From the NCBI GenBank assembly GCA_964030785.1, contig OZ034968.1, positions 56,049,399-56,113,398 on the forward strand: DNA of 64,000 nucleotides. Reading direction: 5' to 3'. Made by a program: the position numbers and the translations under genes. Below, in pieces: positions 27,401 through 38,940 of this stretch. Origin of the DNA: Siderastrea siderea. Taxonomy: Eukaryota > Cnidaria > Anthozoa > Scleractinia > Rhizangiidae. The first letter of the stretch is position 1. Every line of letters starts with the position of its first letter. The notes beneath the pieces were generated by a model that was not told where the DNA came from, searched no databases, and saw only the letters and a program-made list of their open reading frames with translations.

Positions 27401-28620
27401 ACTACAATCCTATTTGTTTCACTTTTTTCCCGTAGATATGCCTATTAATCACGTGGTTAGACAGGCATTATTCTCGTACTCTATTCGGCACGCACTACAA
27501 TCCCTATTTGTTTTACTTTTTTCCCGTAGATATGCCTATTAATCAAGTGGTTAGACAGGCATTATTCTCGTACATCTAGTCGGCACGCACTACAATCTTA
27601 TTTGTTTTACTTTTTGCCGTAGATATGCCTTTTAATCACGTGGTTAGACAGGCATTATTCCCGTACTCTATTCGGCACGCACTACAATCCTATTTGTTTT
27701 ACTTTTTTCCCGTAGATATGCCTATTACTCACGTGGTTAGACAAGCATTTTTCTCGTACATCTAGTCGGCACGCACTACAATCCTATTTGTTTTACTTTT
27801 TTCCCGTAGATATGCCTATTAATCACGTGGTTAGACAGGCATTATTCTCGTACTCTATTCGGCACGCACTACAATCCTATTTGTTTTACTTTTTTCCCGT
27901 AGATATGCCTATTAATCACGTGGTTAGACAGGCATTATTCTCGTACTCTATTCGGCACGCACTACAATCCTATTTGTTTTACTTTTTTCCCGTAGATATG
28001 CCTATTAATCACGTGGTTAGACAAGCATTATTCTCGTACATCTAGTCGGCACGCACTACAATCCTATTTGTTTTACTTTTTTCCAGTAGATATGCCTATT
28101 AATGACGTGGTTAGAAAGGCATTATTCTCGTACATCTAGTCGGCACGCACTACAATCCTATTTGTTTTACTATTTTCCCGTAGATATGGCTATCTATCAC
28201 GTGGTTAGACAGGCATTATTCTCGGACTCTATTCGGCACGCCCTACAATCCTATTTGTTTTACTTTTTTCCCATAGATATGCCTATTAATCACGTGGTTA
28301 GACAGGCATTATTCTCGTACATCTAGTCGGCACGCACTACAATCTTATTTGTTTTACTTTTTTCCCGTAGATATGCCTATTAATCACGTGGTTAGACAAG
28401 CATTATTCTCGTAAATCTAGTTAGCACGCCCTGCAATCCTATTTGTTTTACTTTTTTCCCGTAGATATGCCTATTAATCACGTGGTTAGACAGGCATTAT
28501 TCTCGTACTCTATTCGGTACGCACTACAATCCCTATTTGTTTTACTTTTTTCCCGTAGATATGCCTATTAATCACGTGGTTAGACAAGCATTATTCTCGT
28601 ACATCTAGTCGGCACGCACT
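24400..28620 (+). repeat. Zone 4: T10-type A monomers in 9- and 6-monomer repeats
   Basis: Here most A copies read CTCGTACTCTATTCGG (T at monomer position 10), whereas zones 1 and 5-10 mostly use CCCGTACTC. Marks CAGGCACTATTC (25501, 26341) and CTCGAACATCTAG (about 25699, 26539, 27100) give offsets of 840 bp (9 monomers) and 561 bp (6 monomers). AATAAGGTGG (about 26419 and 26980) and TTCCTGTAG also recur at 561. At the edges, CCTATCTATCACG at 24542 and 24917, and GCTATCTATCACG at 28189, together with CGGTACGCAC then ATCCCTATTTG, tie 24.9-25.3 kb to 28.18-28.56 kb at offset 3272. Confidence 0.8.
25734..26270 (+). other. Longest open frame in the window (178 codons); repeat-derived, not called a gene
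   Basis: Six consecutive 93-bp type A monomers keep one frame open, producing a 31-residue repeat (MPINHVVRQ, then LFSYSIRHALQ, then SYLFYFFPVD). The frame stops at TAG inside the next type B monomer. The peptide is one hydrophobic repeat with no start context, domain or codon signature separate from the satellite. The same reading frame appears wherever two or more A or C monomers are adjacent, so its presence follows from 93 being a multiple of three. Translation would need independent evidence. Confidence 0.9.
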
Positions 28621-31600
28621 ACAATCCTATTTTTTTTACTTTTTTCCCGTAGATATTCCTATTATTCACGTGGTTAGACAGGCATTATTCCCGTACATCT
28701 AGTCGGCACGCACTACAATCCTATTTGTTTTAGTTTTTCCCGTAGATATGCCTATTAATCACGTGGTTAGACAGGCATTATTCTCGTACATCTAGTCGGC
28801 ACGCACTACAATCTTATTTGTTTTACTTTTTTCCTGTAGATATGCCTATTAATCACGTGGTTAGACAAGCATTATTCTCGGACATCTAGTCGGCACGCAC
28901 TACAATCTTATTTGTTTTACTTTTTGCCGTAGATATGCCTATTAATCACGTGGTTAGACAGGCATTATTCCCGTACTCTTTTCGGCACGCACTACAATCC
29001 TATTTGTTTTACTTTTTTCCCGTAGATATGCCTATTAATCACGTGGTTAGACAAGCATTATTCTCGTACATCTAGTCGGCACGCACTACAATCCTATTTG
29101 TTTTACTTTTTTCCCGTAGATATGCCTATTAATCACGTGGTTAGAGAGGCATTATTCTCGTACATCTAGTCGGCACGCACTACAATCCTATTTGTTTTAC
29201 TTTTTTCCCGTAGATATGCCTATTAATCACGTGGTTAGATAAGCATTATTCTCGTACATCTAGTTGGCACGCACTACAATCCTATTTGTTTTACTTTTTT
29301 CCCGTAGATATGCCTATTAATTACGTGGTTAGACAAGCATTATTCTCGTACATCTAGTCGGCACGCACTACAATCTTATTTGTTTTACTTTTTTCCCGTA
29401 GATATGCCTATTAATCACGTGGTCAGCATTATTCCCGTGCATTATTCCCGTACTCTATTGGGCACGCCCTACAATCCTATTTGTTTTCCTTTTTCCCGTA
29501 GATATGCCTATTAATTACGGGGTTAGACAGGCATTATTCCCGTACTCTATTCGGCACGCACTACAATCCTATTTGTTTTACTTTTTTCCCGTAGATATGC
29601 CTATTAATCACGTGGTTAGACAAGCATTATTCTCGTACATCTAGTCGGCACGCACTACAATCTTATTTGTTTTACTTTTTGCCGTAGATATGCCTATTAA
29701 TCACGTGGGTAGAGAGGCATTATTCTCGTACATCTAGTCGCCACTCCCTACAATCCTTTTTGTGTTACTTTTTTCCCGTAGATATGCCTATTAATCACGT
29801 GGTTAGACAAGCATTATTCCCGTACTCTATTCGGCACGCCCTACAATCCTATTTGTTTTCCTTTTTCCCGTAGATATGCCTATTAATCACGTGGTTAGAC
29901 AGGCATTATTCCCGTACTCTATTCGGCACGCACTACGATCCTATTTGTTTTACTTTTTTCCCGTAGATATGCCTATTAATCACGTGGTTAGACAAGCATT
30001 ATTCTCTTACATCTAGTCGGCATGCACTAGAATCCTATTTGTTTTACTTTTTTCCCGTAGATATGCCTATTAATCACGTGGTTAGACAGGCATTATTCCC
30101 GTACTCTATTCGGCACGCACTACAATCCTATTTGTTTTACTTTTTTCCCGTAGATATGCCTATTAATCACGTGGTTAGACAGGCATTATTCTCGTACATC
30201 TAGTCCGCACGCACTACAATCCTATTTGTTTTAGTTTTTCCCGTAGATATGCCTATTAATCACGTGGTTAGACAGGCATTATTCTCGTACATCTAGTCGG
30301 CACGCACTACAATCTTATTTGTTTTACTTTTTTCCTGTAGATATGCCTATTAATCACGTGGTTAGACAAGCATTATTCTCGGACATCTAGTCGGCACGCA
30401 CTACAATCTTATTTGTTTTACTTTTTGCCGTAGATATGCCTATTAATCACGTGGTTAGACAGGCATTATTCCCGTACTCTTTTCGGCACGCTTTACAATC
30501 CTATTTGTTTTACTTTTTTCCCGTAGATATGCCTATTAATCACGTGGTTAGACAAGCATTATTCTCGTACATCTAGTCGGCACGCACTACAATCCTATTT
30601 GTTTTACTTTTTTCCCGTAGATATGCCTATTAATCACGTGGTTAGAGAGGCATTATTCTCGTACATCTAGTCGGCACGCACTACAATCCTATTTGTTTTA
30701 CTTTTTTCCCGTAGATATGCCTATTAATCACGTGGTTAGATAAGCATTATTCTCGTACATCTAGTTGGCACGCACTACAATCCTATTTGTTTTACTTTTT
30801 TCCCGTAGATATGCCTATTAATTACGTGGTTAGACAAGCATTATTCTCGTACATCTAGTCGGCACGCACTACAATCTTATTTGTTTTACTTTTTTCCCGT
30901 AGATATGCCTATTAATCACGTGGTCAGCATTATTCCCGTGCATTATTCCCGTACTCTATTGGGCACGCCCTACAATCCTATTTGTTTTCCTTTTTCCCGT
31001 AGATATGCCTATTAATTACGGGGTTAGACAGGCATTATTCCCGTACTCTATTCGGCACGCACTACAATCCTATTTGTTTTACTCTTTTCCCGTAGATATG
31101 CCTATTAATCACGTGGTTAGACAAGCATTATTCTCGTACATCTAGTCGGCACGCACTACAATCTTATTTGTTTTACTTTTTGCCGTAGATATGCCTATTA
31201 ATCACGTGGGTAGAGAGGCATTATTCTCGTACATCTAGTCGCCACTCCCTACAATCCTTTTTGTTTTACTTTTTTCCCGTAGATATGCCTATTAATCACG
31301 TGGTTAGACAAGCATTATTCCCGTACTCTATTCGGCACGCCCTACAATCCTATTTGTTTTCCTTTTTCCCGTAGATATGCCTATTAATCACGTGGTTAGA
31401 CAGGCATTATTCCCGTACTCTATTCGGCACGCACTACGATCCTATTTGTTTTACTTTTTTCCCGTAGATATGCCTATTAATCACGTGGTTAGAGAAGCAT
31501 TATTCTCTTACATCTAGTCGGCATGCACTAGAATCCTATTTGTTTTACTTTTTTCCCGTAGATATGCCTATTAATCACGTGGTTAGACAGGCATTATTCC

Positions 31601-31731
31601 CGTACTCTATTCGGCACGCACTACAATCCTATTTGTTTTACTTTTTTCCCGTAGATATGCCTATTAATCACGTGGTTAGACAGGCATTATTCTCGTACAT
31701 CTAGTCCGCACGCACTACAATCCTATTTGTT
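28621..31731 (+). repeat. Zone 5: 1501-bp tandem duplication, nearly identical copies
   Basis: Copy 1 is about 28730-30230 and copy 2 about 30231-31731. Marks at a constant 1501-bp offset are TTTTAGTTTTTCCCG (28729, 30230), CTCGGACATC (28876, 30377), CGTACTCTTTTCGG, GGTTAGATAAGC, the aberrant GGTCAGCATTATTCCCG (29421, 30922), AATTACGGGGTTAG, GTGGGTAGAG, GTCGCCACTCCC, CACTACGATCC and TCTCTTACATC. I found only about four differences: GCACTAC/GCTTTAC, TGTGTTAC/TGTTTTAC, CTTTTTTCC/CTCTTTTCC and GACAAGC/GAGAAGC. That is roughly 99.7% identity. The first 110 bp of the zone relate to the 22.2-kb block. Confidence 0.93.
29411..29465 (+). repeat. Aberrant junction monomer with 13-bp micro-duplication
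   Basis: Instead of GGTTAGACAAGCATTATT the sequence reads GGTCAGCATTATTCCCGT followed directly by a second GCATTATTCCCGT. Part of the monomer (TAGACA) is lost and 13 bp are repeated. This is the only place, with its duplicate at about 30912-30966, where the monomer is rearranged by more than one or two bases. It dates the 1501-bp duplication as later than this event. Confidence 0.9.
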
Positions 31732-34700
31732 TTACTTTTTTCCCGTAGATATGCCTATTAATCACGTGGTTAGACAGGCATTATTCTCGTACATCTAGTC
31801 GGCACGCACTACAATCTTATTTGTTTTACTTTTTTCTCGTAGATATGCCTATTAATCACGTGGTTAGACAGGCATTATACCCGCACTCTATTCGGCACGC
31901 ACTACAATCTTATTTGTTTTACTTTTTTCCCGTAGAGATGCCTATTAATCACGTGGTTAGACAGGCATTATTCTCGTAGATCTAGTCGGCACGCACTACA
32001 ATCTTATTTGTTTTACTTTTTTCCCGTAGATATGCCTATCAATCACGTGGTTAGACAGGCATTATTCTCGTACATCTAGTCGGCACGCACTTCAATCCTA
32101 TTTGTTTTACTTTTTTCCCGTAGATATGGGTATTAATCACGTGGTTAGACAGGCATTATTCTCGCACTCTATTCGGCACGCACTACAATCCTATTTGTTT
32201 TACTTTTTTCCCGTAGATATGCCTATTAATCACGTGGTTAGACAGGCATTATTCTCGTACATCTAGTCGGCACGCACTACAATGTTATTTGTTTTACTTT
32301 TTTCCCGTAGATATGCCTATTAATCACGTGGTTAGACAGGCATTATTCCCGTACTCTATTCGGCACGTACTACAATCCTATTGGTTTTACTGTTTTCTCG
32401 TAGATATGCCTATTAATCACGTGGTTAGACAGGCATTATTCCCGTACTCTATTCGGCACGCACTATAATCCTATTTGTTTTACATTTTTCCCGTAGATAT
32501 GCCTATTAATCACGTGGTTAGACAGGCATTATTCTCGTACATCTAGTCGGCACGCACTACAATCCTATTTGTTTTACTTTTTTCCCGTAGATATGGCTAT
32601 CAATCACGTCGTTAGACAGGCATTATTCTCGTACATCTAGTCGGCACGCACTACAATCCTATTTGTTTTACTTTTTTCCCGTAGATATGCCTATTAATCA
32701 CGTGGTTAGACAGGCATTATTCTCGTACATCTAGTCGGCACGCACTACAATCTTATTTGTTTTACTTTTTTCCCGTAGATATGCCTATTAATCACGTGGT
32801 TAGACAAGGATTATTCTCGTACATCTAGTCGGCACGCACTACAATCCTATTTGTTTTACTTTTTTCCCGTAGAGATGCCTATTAATCACGTGGTTAGACA
32901 AGCATTATTCTCGTACATCTAGTCGCCACGCACTACAATCGTATTTGTTTTACTTTTTTCCCGTAGATATGCCTAATAATCACGTGGTTAGACATGCATT
33001 ATTCTCGCACCCTATTCGGCACGCACTACAATCCGTATTTGTTTTACTTTTTTCCCGTAGATATGCCTATTAATCACGTGGGTAGACAAGCATTATTCTC
33101 GTACATCTAGTCGGCACGCACGACAATCTTATTTGTTTTACTTTTTGCCGTAGATATGCCTATTAATCACGTGGTTAGACAGGCATAATTCCCGTACTCT
33201 ATTCGGCACGCACTATAATCCTATTTGTTTTTCTTTTTCCCGTAGATATGCCTATTAATCACGTGGTTAGACAGGCATTATTCCCGGGCTGTATTCGGCA
33301 CGCACTACAGTCTTATTTGTTTTCCTTTTTTCCCGTAGATATGCCTATTAATCACGTGGTTAGACAATCATTATTCTCGTACATCTAGTCGGCACGCACT
33401 ACAGTCCTATTTGTTTTACTTTTTTCCCGTAGATATGCCTATTAATCACGTGGTTAGACAGGCATTATTCCCGTACTCTATTCGGCACGTACTACAATCC
33501 TATTGGTTTTACTTTTTTCTCGTAGATATACCTATTAATCACGTGCTTAGACAGGCATTATTCTGGTACATCTAGTCGGCACGCACTACAATCCTATTTG
33601 TTTTACTTTTTTCCCGTAGATATGCCTATTAATCACGTGGTTAGACAAGCATTATTCCCGTACATCTATTCGGCACGCACTACAATCCTATTTGTTTTAC
33701 TTTTTCCCCGTAGATATGCCTATTAATCACGTGGTTAGACAGGCAATATTCTCGTACATCTAGTCGGCACGCACTACAATCCTATTTGTTTGACTTTTTT
33801 CCCGTAGATATGCCTATTAATCACGTGGTTAGACAGGCATTATTCTCGTACATCTAGTCGGCACGCACTACAATCCTATTTGTTTTACTTTTTTCCCGTA
33901 GATATGCCTATTAATCACGTGGTTAGACAAGCATTATTCCCGTACATCTAGTCGGCACGCACTACAATCCTATTTGTTTTACTTTTTTCCCGTAGATATG
34001 CGTATTAATCACGTGGTTAGACAGGCATTATTCTCGTACTCTATTCGGCACGCACTACAATCTTATTTGTTTTCCCTTTTGCCGTAGATATGCCTATTAA
34101 TCACGTGGTTAGACAAGCATTATTCTCGTACATCTAGTCGGCACGCACTACAATCTTATTTGTTTTTCTTTTTTCCCGTAGATATGCCTATTAATCACGT
34201 GGTTAGACAAGCATTATTCCCGTACATCTAGTCGGCACGCACTACAATCCTATTTGTTTTACTTTTTTCCCGTAGATATGCGTATTAATCACGTTGTTAG
34301 ACAGGCATTATTCTCGTACTCTATTCGGCACGCACTACAATCTTATTTGTTTTCCTTTTTGCCGTAGATATGCCTATTAATCACGTGGTTAGACAGGCAC
34401 TATTCTCGTACTCTATTCGGCACGCACTACAATCTTATTTGTTTTCCTTTTTGCCGTAGATATGCCTATTAATCACGTGGTTAGAGAGGCATTATTCCCG
34501 TACTCTATTCGGCACGCACTAGAATCCTATTTGTTTTACTTTTTTCCCGTAGATATGCCTATTAATCACGTGGTTAGACAGGCATTATTCTCGTACATCT
34601 AGTCGGCACGCACTACAATCCTATTTGTTTTACTTTTTTCCCGTAGATATGCCTATTAATCACGTGGTTAGACAAGCATTATTCTCGTACAGCTAGTCGG

Positions 34701-37700
34701 CACGCACTACAATCTTATTTGTTTTACTTTTTTCCCGTAGATATGCCTATTAATCACGTGGTTAGACAGGCATTATTCTCGTACATCTAGTCGGCACGCA
34801 CTACAATCCTATTTGTTTTACTTTTTTCCCGTAGATATGCCTATTAATCACGTGGTTAGACAGGCATTATTCTCGTACATCTAGTTGGCACGTACTACAA
34901 TCCTATTTGTTTTACTTTTTTCCCGTAGATATGCCTATTAATCACGTGGTTAGACAGGCATTATTCTCGTACATCTAGTCGGCACGCACTACAATCCTAT
35001 TTGTTTTACTTTTTTCCCGTAGATATGCCTATTAATCACGTGGTTAGACAGGCATTATTCACGTACATCTAGTCGGCACGCACTATAATCTTATTTGTTT
35101 TACTTTTTTCCCGTAGATATGCCTATTAATCACGTGGTTAGACAGGCATTATTCTCGTACATCTAGTCGGCACGCACTACAATCTTATTTGTTTTACTTT
35201 TTTCCCGTAGATATGCCTATTAATCACGTGGTTAGACAGGCATTATTGTCGTACATCTAGTCGGCACGCACTACAATGCTATTTGTTTTTCTTTTTTCCC
35301 GTAGATATGCCTATTAATCACGTGGTTAGACAAGCATTATTCTCGTACATCTAGTCGGCGCGCACTACAATCCTATTTGTTTTACTTTTTTCCCGTAGAT
35401 ATGCCTATTAATCACGTGGTTAGACAGGCATTATTCGCGTACTCTATTCGGCACGCACTAACATCCTATTTGTTTTACTTTTCTCCGGTAGATATGCCTA
35501 TTAATCACGTGGTTAGACAGGCATTATTCTCGTACATATAGTCGGCACGCACTACAATCCTATTTGTTTTACTTTTTTCCCGTAGATATGCCTATTAATC
35601 ACGTGGTTAGACAATCATTATTCTCGTACATCTAGTCGGCACGCACTACAATCCTATTTGTTTTACTTTTTTCCCGTAGATATGCCTATTAATCACGTGG
35701 TTAGACAAGCATTATTCTCGTACATATAGTCGGCACGCACTACAATCCTATTTGTTTTACTTTTCTCCCTTAGATATGCCTATTAATCACGTGGTTAGAC
35801 AAGCGTTATTCTCGTACATCTAGTCGGCACGCACTATAATCCTATTTGTTTTACTTTTTTCCCGTAGATATGCCTATTATTCACGTGGTTAGACAGGCAT
35901 TATTCTCGTACATCTAGTCGGCACGCACTACAATCCTAGTTGTTTTACTTTTTTCCGTAGATATGCCTATTAATCACGTGGTTAGACAGGCTTTATTCTC
36001 GTACATCTAGTCGGCACGCACTACAATCCTATTTGTTTTACTTTTTTCCCGTAGATATGCCTATTAATCACGTGGTTAGACAAGCATTATTCTCGTACAT
36101 CTAGTCGGCACGCACTACAATCTTATTTGTTTTACTTTTTTCCCGTAGATATGCCTATTAATCACGTGGTTAGACAAGCATTATTCCCGTACTCTATTCG
36201 GCACGCCCTACAATCCTATTTGTTTTCCTTTTTCCCGTAGATATGCCTATTAATTACGTGGTTAGACAGGCATTATTCCCGTACTCTATTCGGCACGCAC
36301 TACAATCATATTTCTTTTACTTTTTTCCCGTAGATATGCCTATTAATCACGTGGTTAGACAAGCATTATTGTCGTACATCTAGTCGGCACGCACTAAAAT
36401 CTTATTTGTTTTACTTTTTGCCGTAGATATGCCTATTAATCACGTGGTTAGAGAGGCATTATTCTCGTACATCTAGTCGGCACGCACTACAATCGTATTT
36501 GTTTTACTTTTTTCCCGTAGATATGCTTATTAATCACGTGGTTAGACAAGCATTATTCTCGTACATCTAGTCGGCACGCACTACAATCTTATTTGTTTTA
36601 CTTTTTTCCCGTAGATATGCCTATTAATCACGTGGTTAGACGGGCATTATTCTCGTACATGTAGTCGGGAGGCCCCACAATCCTATTTGTTTTCCTTTTT
36701 CCCGTACATATGCCTATTAATCACGTGGTTAGACAGGCATTATTCTCGTACTCTATTCGGCACGCACTACAATCCTATTTGTTTTACTTTTTTCCCGTAG
36801 ATATGCCTATTAATCACGTGGTTAGACAAGCACTATTCTCGTACATCTATTCGGCACGCACTACAATCCTATTTGTTTTACTTTTTTCCCGTAGATATGC
36901 CTATTAATCACGTGGTTAGACAGGCATTATTCCCGTACTCTATTCGGCACGCACTACAATCCTATTTGTTTTACTTTTTTCCCGTAGATATGCCTATTAA
37001 TCACGTGGTTAGACAGGCATTATTCCCGTACTCTATTCGGCACGCACTACAATCCTATTTCTTTTACTTTTTTCTCGTAGATATGCCTATTAATCACGTG
37101 GTTAGACAGGCATTATTCTCGTTGATCTAGTCGGCACGCACTACAATCCTATTTGTTTTACTTTTTTCCCGTAGATATGCCTATTAATCAGGTGGTTAGA
37201 CAGGCATTATTCGCGTACATCTAGTCTGTACGCACTACAATCCTATTTGTTTTACTTTTTTCCCTTAGATATGCCTATTAATCACGTGGTTAGACAAGCA
37301 TTATTCTCGTACTCTATTCGGCACGCACTACAATCCTATTTGTTTTACTTTTTTCCCGTAGATATGCCTATTAATCACGTGGTTAGACAGGCATTATTCC
37401 CGTACATCTAGTCGGCACGCACTACAATCTTATTTGTTTTACTTTTTTCCCGTAGATGTGCCTATTAATCACGTGGTTAGAGAGGCATTATTCTCGTACA
37501 TCTAGTCGGCACGCACTACAATCTTATTTGTTTTACTTTTTTCCCGTAGATATGCCTATTAATCACGTGGTTAGACAGGCATTATTCTTGTACATCTAGT
37601 CGGCACGCACTACAATCTTATTTGTTTTACTTTTTTCCCGTAGATATGCCTATTAATCACTTGGTTAGACAAGCATTATCCTCGTACATCTAGTCGGCAC

Positions 37701-38940
37701 GCACTACAATCCTATTTGTTTTACTTTTTTCCCGTAGATGTGCCTATTTATCACGTGGTTAGACAGGCATTATTCCCGTAAATCTAGTCGGCACGCACTA
37801 CAATCCTATTTGTTTTACTTTTTTCCCGTAGATATGCCTATTAATCACGTGGTTAGACAGGCATTATTCTCGTACTCTATTCGGCAGGCACTACAATCCT
37901 ATTTGTTTTACTTTTTTCCCGTAGATATGCCTATTAATCACGTGGTTAGACAGGCAATATTCTCGTACATCTAGTCGGCACGCACTACAATCCTATTTGT
38001 TTTACTTTTTTCCCGTAGATATGCCTATTAATCACGTGGTTAGACAGGCATTATTCTCGTACATCTAGTCGGCACGCACTACAATCCTATTTGTTTTACT
38101 TTTTTCCCGTAGATATGCCTATTAATCACGTGGTTAGACAAGCATTATTCCCGTACATCTAGTCGGCACGCACTACAATCCTATTTGTTTTACTTTTTTC
38201 CCGTAGATATGCCTATTAATCACGTGGTTAGACAGGCATTATTCTCGTACTCTATTCGGGACGCACTACAATCTTATTTGTTTTCCTTTTTGCCGTAGAT
38301 ATGCCTATTAATCACGTGGTTAGACAGGCATTATTCTCGTACTCTATTCGGCACGCCCTACAATCTGATTATTTTTCCTTTTTGCCGTAGATATGCCTAC
38401 TAATCACGTGGTTAGACAGGCATTATTCTCGTACATCTAGTCGGCACGCACTACAATCCTATTTGTTTTACTTTTTTCCCGTAGATATGCCTATTAATCA
38501 CGTGGTTAGACGGGCATTAATCTCGTACTTTATTCGGCACGCACTACAATCCTATTTGTTTTACTTTTTTCCCGTAGATATGCCTATTAATCACGTGGTT
38601 AGACAGGTATTATTCTCGTACATCTAGTCGGCACGCACTACAATCCTATTTGTTTTACTTTTTTCCCGTAGATATGCCTATTAATCACGTGGTTAGACAA
38701 GCATTATTCTCGTACATCTAGTCGGCACGCACTACAATCTTATTTGTTTTACTTTTTGCCGTAGATATGCCTATTAATCACGTGGTTAGACAAGGATTAT
38801 TCCCGTACATCTAGTCGGCACGCACTACAATCCTATTTGTTTTCCTTTTTCCCGTAGATATGCCTATTAAGCACGTGGTTAGACAAGCATTATTCTGGTA
38901 CATCTAGTCGGCGCGCACTACAATCCTATTTGTTTTACTT
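31732..38940 (+). repeat. Zone 6: B-rich, low higher-order structure
   Basis: Type B monomers and 1-bp deletion copies predominate, and from 28.33 to 36.71 kb (starting in zone 5) no frame of 60 codons or more survives. Some older copying is visible. 31.93-32.35 kb repeats the mark order of 19.67-20.1 kb (GTAGAGATGCC, then GCACTTCAATCC) at a constant 12261-bp offset. CACGTACTACAATCC with CTATTGGTTTTAC occurs at about 32364 and 33486 (offset 1122). GATATGCGTATT occurs near 33995 and 34275 (offset 280). GGCAATATTCTCG occurs at 33742 and 37952 (offset 4210). 36.36-37.1 kb is the partner of 44.31-45.08 kb. Otherwise I see ordinary mixed monomers. Confidence 0.7.
36360..37130 (+). repeat. Block shared with 44.31-45.08 kb at about 7950 bp distance
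   Basis: Marks in the same order in both places are TTGTCGTACATC (36369, 44319), CTAAAATCTTATTTG, a short TTTTTG tract, GATATGCTTATT (36520, 44470), and CCCGTACATATGCC (about 36701, 44650), followed by a B copy and a run of three A copies (36873 and 44822). Offset is 7949-7950 bp, 85 monomers. Local differences such as the three changes in CGGGAGGCCCCAC (near 36666), absent from the partner, show that the copying is not very recent. Confidence 0.75.

Noticed and set aside
36661..36680. Short non-satellite insertion at CGGGAGGCCCCACAATCC
   Set aside because: It aligns to the normal CGGCACGCACTACAATCC with clustered substitutions and no length change, so it is a diverged monomer.
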